In this document: positions 1 through 8,028 of the stretch, piece after piece
How the letters are laid out: every line of letters starts with the position of its first letter
Position numbering within the stretch: position 1 is the stretch's first letter
DNA from: CBDCPI01 sp965220245
GTDB lineage: Bacteria; Chloroflexota; Dehalococcoidia; Lucifugimonadales; UBA3495
Assembly (NCBI GenBank): GCA_965220245.1
Contig: CBDCPI010000006.1
Span: 1-64,000 of the forward strand
Direction: 5' to 3'
Length of the DNA stretch: 64,000 nt
The notes under the pieces: generated by a model
What the model saw: only the letters and a program-made list of their open reading frames with translations
Told to the model about the DNA's origin: nothing
Database searches by the model: none
Made by a program: the position numbers and the translations under genes

Positions 1-79
1 TTGGGACGAGCTTTGGAGGCTTGCGGTGTTCGCTTCATGCCTCCAGCTTAACACTACCTCCCATTCATTCAACAAAGCC
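1..79 (-). mobile_element. IS903-group element, one end, cut by window start
   Basis: These 79 bases are identical to positions 21975-22053, the transposase-start end of the complete IS903-group element later in the window. The inner bases are the first codons of the transposase on the minus strand, and the outer end is the terminal inverted repeat. The rest of this copy lies left of the window. The next bases (80-88) should be its 9-bp target duplication. It landed about 10 bp upstream of the start codon of the next transposase gene, so it is an IS inserted into another IS. Identity to 20971-22053 is seen directly; that the rest of the copy is intact is inferred. Confidence 0.85.
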
Positions 80-89
80 GATTAGAGCC

Positions 90-1164
90 ATGGATAAACA
101 GATGTTAGAACTGTACACCGATTACCTGTTGAGTTCCTTTGGCGCCACCACCGCCACCGGGTTGTCATCCACACGGGTTGTCATCCACAGTGGAAGGGGC
201 GGTCAGCCATGACCAGGTAACGCGCTTTCTATCTAGGGCAGACTATGACTCCAAAACCCTGTGGCAACAGGTCAAGCCAATGGTGCGCGCCATCGAAGAC
301 CCGGACGGGGCGCTGATCTTCGATGACACCATCGAGGAAAAGCCCTATACGGACGAGAACGAACTGATTAGCTGGCATTTCGACCATAGCAAGAACCGTT
401 CCGTCAAGGGGATCAACCTGCTCAACTGCGTGTACTACGCCGGGGATGCAGCGGTTCCCGTGGCCTACGAACTGGTCCGAAAGCCGCTGGTGTACCACGA
501 TGAGAAGACCGGCAGGCTCAAGCGCAAGAGCGAGGTCACCAAGAACGAACTCATGCGCCGGATGCTGCGAGTCTGCCAGCGCAATCAGTTGCAATACCGC
601 TACGTGCTGGCTGACAGCTGGTTTGCCGCCAAGGAGAACCTGGATTTCATACGCCAGGAACTGGACCGGCATTTCGTTGTTGCACTCAAGCCGAACCGGA
701 CGGCAGCACTGAGCTATGAAGGGAAACTTCAGGGCAACTTCTCCCGCATAGACTCGCTGGAGTTGCCGGAACACCAAGCGGTGCAGTGCTGGCTGAGGGG
801 GTTGGATTTTCCGGTCCAACTCGTTCGCCAGGTCTTTACAAACAAGGATGGCAGCACCGGGACATTGTATCTGGCCTCAAGCGATCTGGACTGTGATGGA
901 CCAACCATCTGCGGGATCTGCCAGAAACGGTGGAAAGTGGAGACCTTTCATAAGACGCTCAAGTCCAATGCCGCCCTGGCCAAGTCGCCTACCCGGACGG
1001 AGCGCACCCAGAGCAACCACTGTTTCATGTCCATCTATGCGGCCTTCCGGTTGGAAGGACTCCGGTTGAAGCACGGAGTGAACCACTTTGCCTTGAGAGC
1101 CCGGCTCTATCTCCAGTCCATTCGCCATGCTTTCAATGAACTCCAACTCCTTAAGGCTGCGTAA
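90..1164 (+). pseudogene. DDE transposase (IS4/IS701-like), frameshifted by a 16-bp duplication
   Basis: The protein reads as a DDE transposase of the IS4/IS701 type: FDDTIEEKPY near the first catalytic Asp, VLADSWFAAKENL around the second, and KRWKVETFHKTLKS around the catalytic Glu. The natural start is ATG 90 (MDKQMLELYTDYLLSSFG). The frame breaks at a perfect 16-bp tandem duplication (159-174 and 175-190). Removing one copy joins MDKQMLELY...ATGLSST directly to VEGAVSHDQVTRFLS in one frame. The downstream frame alone runs from ATG 139 but would start with a nonsense peptide. The element's right end abuts narK near 1165-1171, and its left end lies beyond the window because another IS sits at 79/80. 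Family placement is from memory. Confidence 0.8.
159..190. repeat. 16-bp perfect tandem duplication
   Basis: The unit CGGGTTGTCATCCACA occurs twice in a row (159-174 and 175-190). Sixteen is not a multiple of three, so the duplication frameshifts the transposase gene. Deleting one copy restores the frame. Confidence 0.95.
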
Positions 1165-1167
1165 CAT

Positions 1168-2402
1168 CAGTTATTATTCCGGCTGGCGATAGGCATAATC
1201 GGCGCTTCTTTTGTCATCACTCAATACCATACCTCGGTAATGTTCGCGCCCAACGTGATAGGCGCCGCCAACGCTACCACCGCCGGGTGGGGAAACCTGG
1301 GCGGAGGCGTCACCCAAATGGTGATGCCGGTGGTGCTGATCGCTTTGGTGTCGTTAGGGTTTTCCGAAACCGTAGGTTGGCGTGTCGCCATGGTCGCTCC
1401 CGGGTTGGCCCTGCTCGTCATGGGAGCGGCCTATTTCTTCCTCACCCAAGACGCTCCGGGAGGTAATTACAAAGAGCTAATATTACAACGACGGTTCACA
1501 AGAATAGGACCTTGAGGACTTCTTCATGGCGACCTGCCCACATGCTTGACAGCTTGGTTGCCTTGCCTTCCGCGGCGTGATTTCCGGCCAATGCCTGACC
1601 AAATTGAGGAAGCGTCGTTGTAATACTAAGAGCCGCTGGCAAAATGCCGCACCGTAAGGGGGGCCTCGGTGAGTTTTTGATGGCAGCCAAAGACCACCGG
1701 GTCTGGGCGCTGTTCATCGTCTACGGGGCCTGTTTCGGGATCGAATTGACGATTAACAACGTGGCAGCGTTGTACTATCACGACCGCTTCAACCTGGGAA
1801 TTGGCGCTGCTGGTCTGATTGCCGGCTTATTTGGACTGACCAACCTCTTCGCCCGAAGCCTGGGCGGAATCCTTGGAGACCGGGCTGGCATCAGGTTCGG
1901 CCTCAGGGGCCGAGTAACGTTCTTGGGGGCCGTTCTTGCCTTGGAGGGGTTGGCCTTGATTCTCTTCTCCCAGATGTCGGTCTTGTATCTGGCGGTCGGC
2001 ACTATGGTGGTGTTTAGCTTGTTTGTGCAAATGTCCGAGGGGGCAACCTTTTCGGTGGTGCCCTTCATCAACCGAAAGGCCCTGGGACCGGTTGCGGGTA
2101 TCGTTGGCGCGGGCGGCAATGCCGGCGCGGTGGCCGCAGGGTTCCTGTTCCGTATCGAAGGGCTGTCCACTGAGCAGGTCCTGCTGTATCTGGGTATTGG
2201 AGTTGCTTTGGCTTCTTCCCTAGTGGTTATGGTACGATTTTCGCCACAAGTGGAATCGCAAGAAAAGCGGGTCATGGAACAGGCGCTTTCGGCTAGGGCT
2301 CAGGGGACAGCTTCGGCTACCCCCGCTATCCCTGGAGCGGCGGCCATTCCGGTCTTGGCCTCGCAGCGAGTCCAAATGGTGCCCTACTTGCTGCGATCAT
2401 GA
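1168..2402 (+). pseudogene. narK: NarK-type nitrate/nitrite transporter, 5'-truncated and split by a MITE
   Basis: This is a major-facilitator nitrate/nitrite antiporter of the NNP family. Reading starts in mid-protein at LLFRLAIGIIGASFVITQYH and passes through the nitrate-signature region (ATTAGWGNLGGG). It is interrupted after GGNYKEL by the 145-bp insertion at 1481-1625. Removing the insertion and one CTAA duplication gives GGNYKELRAAGKMPHRKGG in one frame, and the C-terminal half then runs to TGA 2400-2402. About the first 110 residues (N-terminal helices) are missing, apparently replaced by the upstream transposase element. The stop overlaps the first possible start of the nitrite reductase gene (ATGA), so the two were an operon. 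It cannot encode a working transporter as it stands. Confidence 0.88.
1481..1625. mobile_element. 145-bp MITE related to the IS701-family element at 28148
   Basis: The element has 13-bp perfect terminal inverted repeats (TATTACAACGACG) and is flanked by a CTAA duplication (1477-1480 and 1626-1629). CTAA fits the YTAR target consensus known for IS701-family elements. Its left 16 bases match both ends of the full-length element at 28148-29604. It has no coding capacity and is presumably a non-autonomous derivative mobilised by that transposase. Exact excision plus loss of one CTAA restores the narK frame. Confidence 0.9.
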
Positions 2403-3991
2403 GGCGAGGAGCGATGAAACCCGGGAACAACCCGGTTGAAGCCTTCAAGGCGGAAAAGGACGGCCTGGACATCCTCGAAGAAATCGAGGAGTTAGCCGCC
2501 CGGCACGGGGGTTGGGAGACCATAGACCCCGGAGACCGGGAGCGGCTCAAATGGATCGGCGCTTTTTTCCGGAAGCCCACTCCCGGCCGATTCATGATGC
2601 GGGTGCGCATTACCAACGGCCAAGCCACATCCAATCAGTTGCGCCTGCTGGCCGACGTTGCCCGGCGTCTCGGCAACGGCCTCCTGGATTTGACTACCCG
2701 GCAGCAGATACAACTCAGGGCCATCCGTATCCAAGACGTCCCCCAGATTATGGAGGGGCTCCGGGGAGTCGACCTTACATCGCTCCAGACTGGCTTGGAC
2801 AACATCCGCAACGTAAACTGCTGCCCTCTGGCGGGGCTGACTGCCGACGAACTGTTCGATGCGTCGCCAGCGGGGTCGGAGTACACGGACCTCTTCCTGA
2901 ACAACAAGGAGTTCAGCAACCTGCCCCGCAAGTTCAACGTGACCATTACGGGGTGCTTGAAAAACTGTACTCACAGCGAGACCCAGGACATCGGCATGGT
3001 CCCGGCGGTGCGCCGGTCCGATGGCTCTCCCGGATTCAACGTGATGGTGGGCGGCAAGATGGGCTCGGGCGGGATGACGCTGGCCCAACCCCTCGATGCC
3101 TTTGTCGGACCCAAAGACGCGGCCCGGCTGGCCGCCGAAATAACGCTGCTATTCCGGGACGAGGGCGCTAGGGAAAAGAGGACCAAGGCCCGGCTGGCCT
3201 TTTTAGTCGATGACTGGGGAATCGATCGATTCCGGGCCACATTGGAGGAACGCTGGGGGCGACCGTTGGAAGCAGCCCAACAGGACGCTCGGACTGCCGA
3301 GACGACAGACCACTTGGGTATACAACCCCAACGGCTCCCCGGATTGAATTCGGTGGGCCTAGCCGTGCCCACCGGTAGAGTAAGCGCCGAAAACCTCGAA
3401 GACTTGGCCCTGCTGGCGGACCGCTACGGCACCGGAGAGGTGCGTCTGACCACCGGCCAGAACGTCATTATAGTCAACGTTGCGGAACAAGACGTACCGG
3501 GACTCCTTTCCGAGCCGCTGCTTCAAGAGTTTTCCCCGGAGCCCCACCCGTTTCTCCGGGGGCTCATCACCTGCACCGGGACGGACTACTGCAACTTGGC
3601 TTTGATTGAGACCAAACAAGTTGGCAAGAAACTGACCGAAAAGCTGGTGGAGCAATTCCCGCAGGGATTCCCGGTCCGGATGCACTGGTCCGGCTGCCCG
3701 GCGGGATGCGCCAACCACCAAGCGGCCGACATTGGGTTTCAGGGCGGCAAGACCAGGGTCGACGGCCGCGTGGTGGACGCGGTGAGCATCTTCGTGGGCG
3801 GACGCAGCGGGACCGCCCCCAAGCCGGGTCAGAAGGTAATGGAACAGGTCCCGCTGGACCGGTTGGGGGAGGTGGTCCCGGGTCTCCTTAAAGACCTAAA
3901 GTCTGCCTACAAGCAGGCGGCGCACCCACAGGGAGACCTTTGCGTAACCGTCACTCCCGCTTTCGCGGGAGTCCAGGAACCGGGGCTGTAG
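2399..3991 (+). CDS. nirA: Ferredoxin-type nitrite/sulfite reductase (siroheme, 4Fe-4S)
   Basis: A 530-residue protein with the two-fold ferredoxin-like and NiR/SiR hemoprotein architecture. The four cysteines that bind the 4Fe-4S/siroheme centre are present: Cys392 and Cys398 in CTGTDYCN and Cys433 and Cys437 in SGCPAGC. Neighbouring narK, PII and Amt genes favour nitrite reduction to ammonium (NirA) over sulfite reduction. The start is uncertain: ATG 2399 overlaps the narK stop, while ATG 2414 has GAGGAG close upstream. The last 19 residues, from GDLCVTVTPAFAGVQ on, are encoded by a small inserted element (3932-4044). Without it the protein would end a few residues differently at TAA 4085-4087. 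The catalytic core is untouched, so activity is probably preserved. Confidence 0.88.
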   Translation: MRRGAMKPGNNPVEAFKAEKDGLDILEEIEELAARHGGWETIDPGDRERLKWIGAFFRKPTPGRFMMRVRITNGQATSNQLRLLADVARRLGNGLLDLTTRQQIQLRAIRIQDVPQIMEGLRGVDLTSLQTGLDNIRNVNCCPLAGLTADELFDASPAGSEYTDLFLNNKEFSNLPRKFNVTITGCLKNCTHSETQDIGMVPAVRRSDGSPGFNVMVGGKMGSGGMTLAQPLDAFVGPKDAARLAAEITLLFRDEGAREKRTKARLAFLVDDWGIDRFRATLEERWGRPLEAAQQDARTAETTDHLGIQPQRLPGLNSVGLAVPTGRVSAENLEDLALLADRYGTGEVRLTTGQNVIIVNVAEQDVPGLLSEPLLQEFSPEPHPFLRGLITCTGTDYCNLALIETKQVGKKLTEKLVEQFPQGFPVRMHWSGCPAGCANHQAADIGFQGGKTRVDGRVVDAVSIFVGGRSGTAPKPGQKVMEQVPLDRLGEVVPGLLKDLKSAYKQAAHPQGDLCVTVTPAFAGVQEPGL

Positions 3992-4044
3992 CTAGACAGG
4001 AGTTGCTCCACTTCCACAATGTTGGGAGGTATGCAAAGGTCTCC
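3932..4044. mobile_element. 113-bp MITE-like element in the 3' end of nirA
   Basis: Perfect 12-bp inverted ends (GGAGACCTTTGC at 3932-3943 and its complement at 4033-4044) are bracketed by a direct ACAG repeat (3928-3931 and 4045-4048). Inside is a hairpin-forming segment around CACTCCCGCTTTCGCGGGAG, a motif shared with dispersed repeats elsewhere in bacteria. It supplies the stop codon now used by nirA (TAG 3989-3991). It does not share ends with the narK MITE, so it is a different family. Confidence 0.78.
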
Positions 4045-4116
4045 ACAGAGGATTAAGGGGCTTGGTTCTTCCGGTGGGTCCAGATAATTGTTCTAAGAAC
4101 GAGGAGGGTTGTCCCA

Positions 4117-4434
4117 GTGAAAATGGTCCGCGCCATCATCAGACCCGAGAAAGAATCGGCGGTCTCCACCGCCTTGGCCAGAGCGAATTTCCCAGCCTTG
4201 ACCAAATGGGACGTGCTGGGACGGGGCAAGCAGCAGGGTGTGCAGGTGGGAGGGCAGCTTTATGACGAGCTGGCTAAGACGATGGTATTGATCGTAGTCG
4301 AAGATGACCAGTTGGATTCGGTGCTCCACACGATTCAAGAAGCCGCGTTTACTAACTATCCGGGCGATGGCAAAGTCTTTGTGACTCCGGTTGAGGCCGC
4401 TTACACCGTCCGCACGGGACAGCCCGGACTATAG
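4117..4434 (+). CDS. PII-family nitrogen regulator, NifI-like
   Basis: A 105-residue PII signal-transduction protein. The ferredoxin-like fold is recognisable: MKMVRAIIRPEK, the GRGKQQGVQVGGQLYDEL T-loop region, TMVLIVVEDDQLD, and the ATP/2-oxoglutarate segment GDGKVFVTPVEAAYTVRTG. T-loop and C-terminal wording resemble the NifI1 branch more than GlnB/GlnK, and no uridylylation Tyr is evident at the usual place. The start is GTG 4117, preceded by GAGGAGG (4101-4107). It sits between nitrite reductase and the amt gene, so it probably gates ammonium entry or nitrite assimilation by 2-oxoglutarate and ATP/ADP sensing. NifI assignment is from memory of sequence style. Confidence 0.85.
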   Translation: MKMVRAIIRPEKESAVSTALARANFPALTKWDVLGRGKQQGVQVGGQLYDELAKTMVLIVVEDDQLDSVLHTIQEAAFTNYPGDGKVFVTPVEAAYTVRTGQPGL

Positions 4435-4562
4435 CTCGGCATAAGAACCCATATTAGGCTGCTCTCGAGGCTAACCTAACCATACTGCTGCCGCGAAACT
4501 TCTACGGAGGTCTGCCGCCGCCGTCGGCTTGCGAAGCCGATGCTGCTTATGCTACCTTGAAG

Positions 4563-4601
4563 CCCATCTTAGAGGCCAACAATTAGGAGAAGTAAGATGG
4601 G
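4563..4601 (+). promoter_or_regulatory. Start-codon hairpin upstream of the VOC gene
   Basis: CCCATCTTA (4563-4571) is a perfect 9-bp complement of TAAGATGGG (4593-4601), which contains the ATG of the next gene. The ribosome binding site TTAGGAG lies in the loop. Folded mRNA would bury the start codon. A role in translational control is inference; chance is possible. Confidence 0.45.
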
Positions 4602-5100
4602 TTACACACCGAAAAACCTAGGCCACATCAACATCTTCGTTCGCAATGCGGAACGGGCTCAACAGTGGTACGAGGATGTGTTGGGGTTACACACCTACGA
4701 TTTCACTCCGGGAAGGGCCGCCTTCATGTCGGCTGACAAGGAAATTTCCCACGAAATTGCCATGATAGAGTTGGGCGAGGATGCTCCCGGGCCGCAGAAG
4801 GGGCAGGTTGGCCTTAACCACATGGCCTGGTACATGCACAGCCTTGAGGACTTAAAGGAACTCTACCAGCGGATGAAAGACAAGAATATACCCATTGACC
4901 GGGTGTCCGACCACGGCCTGTCCATCGGCATCTACCTTCACGACCCCGACGGCAACGGGATCGAAGTTTCCTACGAGTTGCCGCGGAGTGAGTGGGGCCG
5001 TGAGGAGAACCTGTTCATGAGCGGCGACTTCACCGAGAAGGGACGCTTCCCCGGACCCTGGAACGAAGAACTCGCCAAGGACGCGGCCGCGGCGAGATAG
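4597..5100 (+). CDS. VOC-family metalloenzyme (glyoxalase/extradiol dioxygenase-like)
   Basis: 167 residues with two beta-alpha-beta-beta-beta modules. Likely metal ligands are the His in NLGHINIFV (about 9), the His in LNHMAW (about 75) and the Glu in GIEVSYE (about 124), matching the H-H-E ligand pattern of the vicinal-oxygen-chelate superfamily. HDPDGNGIEVSYE is the usual C-terminal motif. The substrate is unknown: ring-cleavage dioxygenases, glyoxalase I and fosfomycin-resistance enzymes share this fold. The start ATG has AGGAG seven bases upstream. It lies between the PII and Amt genes, but a role in nitrogen metabolism does not follow from its family. Confidence 0.82.
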   Translation: MGYTPKNLGHINIFVRNAERAQQWYEDVLGLHTYDFTPGRAAFMSADKEISHEIAMIELGEDAPGPQKGQVGLNHMAWYMHSLEDLKELYQRMKDKNIPIDRVSDHGLSIGIYLHDPDGNGIEVSYELPRSEWGREENLFMSGDFTEKGRFPGPWNEELAKDAAAAR

Positions 5101-5189
5101 CCTAGCTAGCCCCGGACTTTACCTAAGTACTACAGTCGCAGATTAGCAATGTAGAACAAGCCATCACTTGGTGATGAGGTGTGGTGGTG

Positions 5190-5378
5190 GCAGGACACGG
5201 GGATGAAATTGCGGAGGCGGCCCACCGGACCGCCTTGGAGTGTTTTGACGAGGCCAAGGGACAGGTGGGGCTGGACCAGTATGAAGTGCGGAGGTGGGGG
5301 GGCTAGTACCGGCACGTTACCCTGGCGATGCTGACTCACGCCTACCTGGCGGTAGACAGGCATCAGGCCAGGGTACGA
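5190..5378 (+). pseudogene. IS701-type transposase C-terminal remnant with a nonsense codon
   Basis: Translating 5229-5375 gives TALECFDEAKGQVGLDQY, then EVRRWGG, a TAG stop at 5304-5306, and YRHVTLAMLTHAYLAVDRHQA. This is the typical end of an IS701-family transposase (catalytic Glu followed by AKGQVGLDQYEVRRW and a WYRHITLAMLAHA-like segment). TAG stands where the family has Trp. Nothing upstream reads as the rest of the protein, so it is a short decayed fossil. It belongs to a different subgroup from the element at 28148. This accounts for most of the 318-bp gap before amt. Confidence 0.75.
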
Positions 5379-5418
5379 CATTGTCATTATCAACGCCGAC
5401 TAGAAATCTTGGCATCAG

Positions 5419-6840
5419 ATGCGCAACTGTAGTATTAGGCGCCACGGCCGCGCCGTCGTGATAGTGTTAGTAGCGGTTCTGACCCTCGGATTCTTCTTTG
5501 GCCGGTCGGCCATCGCCCACGCGGCTGGCATCGACGGCGAATCCCAGTTCATTTTCAACACCTTTGCGTTCTTAGTCTGGGGCGCCCTTGTGATGTGGAT
5601 GTGCGCCGGCTTCACAATGCTTGAGTCAGGCTCGGTTCGCACCAAGAACGCATCCATGATCTGCCTGAAGAACATCGGCCTGTACTCGATTGCCGGGCTT
5701 GCCTACTTCTTCATCGGCTACAACCTTATGTACGTCGGCGTTGGACGAGACTTGAACTTGGCGGGTGTCGACTTTGGCAGCGTGATCGGCTCGTTCAAGA
5801 TTTTTTATGGACCGTCGGCCGATGAGATCGCCATGTTGGGTGGAGATGTGGACGCGGTAGCCAAGGTTGTTGGCAGCGGAAAGGCTGTCATGTCCGACTG
5901 GTTCTTCCAAATGGTATTCGTTGCCACCACCGCCTCGATTGTGTCGGGGGCCATCGCTGAGCGGATCAAGATGTGGCCGTTCTTCCTGTTTACGCTGTTA
6001 TTGACCGCCATCATTTACCCCATTGTAGGCGCGTGGACGTGGGGCGGCGGCTGGCTAACCGAGCTTGGCTTCAAGGACTTTGCCGGCTCGACCATAGTCC
6101 ACAGCACCGGCGGTTGGGCCGCCCTCGCCGGCGTGATGGTCGTCGGGCCCAGGCTCGGCAAGTACCGCCGCGACGGCAGCGTTAGGCCAACGCCTCCTTC
6201 CAACGTTCTGGTGGTGACCTTGGGCGTCTTTATCCTTTGGCTGGGCTGGTTCGGCTTCAACGGCGGCTCGCAACTGGCTTTGGGAAGCGCGGCCGACGCC
6301 GTGGGGATGAGCAACGTATTGGTCAATACTAACCTGGTGGCGGCGGCCGGCGTCATGGCGGCCTTCGCCGTGTCACGTCCCATCCTGGGGCGCATGGATT
6401 TGTTTGCCGGCCTGAATGGCGCCATCGCCGGGCTTGTCTCGATAACCGCCGGTCCCGACATCGTCGACCATTACTGGGCAGTCATCATCGGCGCTGGCGG
6501 CGGTATTATATGCACGGCTGGGCTCAAGCTCTTGGAAATGGTCAAGCTGGATGACGTCGTCGGGGCAATTCCGGCCCACCTGTTCGCCGGCATTTGGGGG
6601 ACCCTGGCGGTCTGCATCGCCGCTGGCGGCCTGTTCCACATCCAGTTGCTCGGCATCGTAGCGATAGGAGTGTTCACGTTCGGCATCTCGTGGCTGCTGT
6701 GGCAGGGGATAGATTTTGCGCTGGGGCTAAGAGTATCGCGCCAGGTCGAACGATTAGGCCAGGACGCCGGTGAGCTTGGGATCGAAGCATACCCCGAATT
6801 CGCGCTTATGCCGGAAGAGTTCGACGACGAAGACGATTAG
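5419..6840 (+). CDS. amt: Ammonium transporter (Amt/MEP/Rh)
   Basis: 473 residues. A cleavable signal peptide is likely (about residues 1-36, hydrophobic VVIVLVAVLTLGFFFG, then AHAAG), followed by 11 membrane helices. Amt landmarks are clear: GFTMLESGSVRTKNASM, FFIGYNLMY, the STGGWAALAGVMVVGPRLG signature in the central helix, and WFGFNGGSQLALG. The C-terminal tail is acidic (DDEDD) and follows the segment that contacts PII in Amt proteins. It conducts NH4+/NH3 into the cell. It lies downstream of a PII gene, the usual genetic partner. No clear ribosome binding site precedes the ATG. Confidence 0.93.
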   Translation: MRNCSIRRHGRAVVIVLVAVLTLGFFFGRSAIAHAAGIDGESQFIFNTFAFLVWGALVMWMCAGFTMLESGSVRTKNASMICLKNIGLYSIAGLAYFFIGYNLMYVGVGRDLNLAGVDFGSVIGSFKIFYGPSADEIAMLGGDVDAVAKVVGSGKAVMSDWFFQMVFVATTASIVSGAIAERIKMWPFFLFTLLLTAIIYPIVGAWTWGGGWLTELGFKDFAGSTIVHSTGGWAALAGVMVVGPRLGKYRRDGSVRPTPPSNVLVVTLGVFILWLGWFGFNGGSQLALGSAADAVGMSNVLVNTNLVAAAGVMAAFAVSRPILGRMDLFAGLNGAIAGLVSITAGPDIVDHYWAVIIGAGGGIICTAGLKLLEMVKLDDVVGAIPAHLFAGIWGTLAVCIAAGGLFHIQLLGIVAIGVFTFGISWLLWQGIDFALGLRVSRQVERLGQDAGELGIEAYPEFALMPEEFDDEDD

Positions 6841-6975
6841 CGGTCAACTGTCCCGCGGCGCTCAGTACATTTTGCCGGACGGGACCCTATCAGGAGCGGA
6901 CGCGCCTCCATTCATCGATCCAAGAACGGCGTCCACTCCTCCCATTGGGGCTTGGACTCTCCTGTAGTATTAGCC

Positions 6976-7010
6976 AAAAAGGGGGTGCGTCGGCGCACCC
7001 CCTTAGCTTT
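6976..7010. terminator. Bidirectional intrinsic terminator
   Basis: Stem GGGGGTGCG (6981-6989) pairs perfectly with CGCACCCCC (6994-7002) around a TCGG loop. An A5 tract lies on the left and a T-rich stretch (TTAGCTTTT) on the right, so it can stop transcription from amt on the plus strand and from the convergent monooxygenase gene on the minus strand. Confidence 0.8.
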
Positions 7011-7329
7011 TCCACTCGGAATCCGGCGGCCAGATGTTAACGCTGCCCCGGGCGGCCCCTTGGAGGCCCTCCGCCTGCTCCCGCAACGACCCGATCGTTT
7101 CGATAGCGGCCAAGTAGTGGGGCGCCTGGGTGTGGGCGTGGAACGCCGCTTCGTCGGTATACACCTCGTAGACCCACAACCGGTCCGGGTCTCCGGCGTC
7201 TTCAATCACGTCGAAGCGCAGGCAACCCGGTTCGGTGGTAGCCGCCCCGCGGGCGTTGGGCACCAATGCCTCCAACACTTGGGCCTTGGCGCCGCTCTTG
7301 ACCTGTATTGGCGCGATGATAATGTACAT
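7003..7329 (-). CDS. Antibiotic biosynthesis monooxygenase (ABM) domain protein
   Basis: 108 residues with a single dimeric alpha/beta-barrel ABM domain: MYIIIAPIQVKSG, EPGCLRFDVIEDAGDP, WVYEVYTDEAAFHAHTQAPHY. Relatives include YgiN quinol monooxygenase and cofactor-free oxygenases of aromatic polyketides. It is preceded on the minus strand by a G-rich site (AAGGGGGA) and followed by a shared terminator. A second, clearly paralogous gene lies immediately upstream (7402-7722), so the pair arose by tandem duplication. Substrate unknown; the surrounding aromatic-degradation-type genes suggest a phenol or quinone. Confidence 0.82.
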   Translation of the reverse strand: MYIIIAPIQVKSGAKAQVLEALVPNARGAATTEPGCLRFDVIEDAGDPDRLWVYEVYTDEAAFHAHTQAPHYLAAIETIGSLREQAEGLQGAARGSVNIWPPDSEWKS

Positions 7330-7401
7330 TCAACAGTCCCCCTTGCGTCCCTCATTGCGGGATATTTTGGATGCTATGCGAAGCGGCGCCGAGCTTGGGT
7401 G

Positions 7402-7722
7402 TTACTTCTTCCACTCGGCGTCCGGCGGGTAGACGTTGGAGCTGCCCCGGGCAGCGCCTTGGATGCCCTCGACCCGGATATCCTGAGTAGCATCGCGGAA
7501 CTTTATGAAGTGGGGCGCTTGGGTATGGGCCTGGAAGGCGGCCTCGTCCTCATAGACCTCGTAAAGCCAAATGCGGTTGGGGTCCCCAGCGTCTTGGACT
7601 ACGTCGAACCGCAAGCAACCGGGCTCGTCATTGACCGAACCCTTGGCGTCTTCAATGATGGCCTCGATGAACTGGTCCTTGTGCCCTTCTTTAATCTGAA
7701 TCGGCGCGATGATCACGTACAC
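7402..7722 (-). CDS. ABM domain protein, paralogue of the neighbour
   Basis: 107 residues from GTG 7722 (VYVIIAPIQIKEG). The start is chosen because GGGAGGT lies seven bases upstream and because it aligns with the start of the paralogue at 7329. A longer reading back to 7827 would add a non-homologous peptide. The same motifs recur: EPGCLRFDVVQDAGDP and EVYEDEAAFQAHTQAPHF. It probably encodes a cofactor-independent monooxygenase subunit, or a partner forming a heterodimer with the neighbouring paralogue. Confidence 0.8.
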   Translation of the reverse strand: MYVIIAPIQIKEGHKDQFIEAIIEDAKGSVNDEPGCLRFDVVQDAGDPNRIWLYEVYEDEAAFQAHTQAPHFIKFRDATQDIRVEGIQGAARGSSNVYPPDAEWKK

Positions 7723-7867
7723 AGCAGATACCTCCCGAATTTCTATGGGTTGGCCGCCGGTTGAGGTTACAGGCCCGGCGGGCACATCGCCTGACCGCAT
7801 CGTATCTTCTTTCGCTGCTTCTGGCAACGAACACCCCGGCCCGGTCGAGGGCTTTTCATTCTCATTC

Positions 7868-7976
7868 TGAGCCTCCTTTCTGTCATTCCGAGCAGCGCGA
7901 GGAATCTAAAATTCTTGCTGGGACCAACTTCGCCTTTCCAGAGGGATTTTAGACCCCGCACTGCGTTCGGGGTGAT
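7868..7976. repeat. Dispersed repeat, CATTCCGAG/AGGAATCTAAAATTC type
   Basis: The segment contains CATTCCGAGC, GAGGAATCTAAAATTC and, about 60 bp later, TTTAGACCCCGC...GGGGTGA. Related copies lie at 33297-33402 and 36988-37113, always between genes. It is a non-coding intergenic repeat family of unknown role. Confidence 0.75.
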
Positions 7977-8028
7977 AATGAAAAGGCCCAGGGTCCGGCC
8001 CTAGGCTTTTCGGTTCTTGGCGCAATTG

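Noticed and set aside
5130..5393. Minus-strand open frame of 87 codons before amt
   Set aside because: The plus strand carries a transposase remnant here; the minus reading has no homology or ribosome site.
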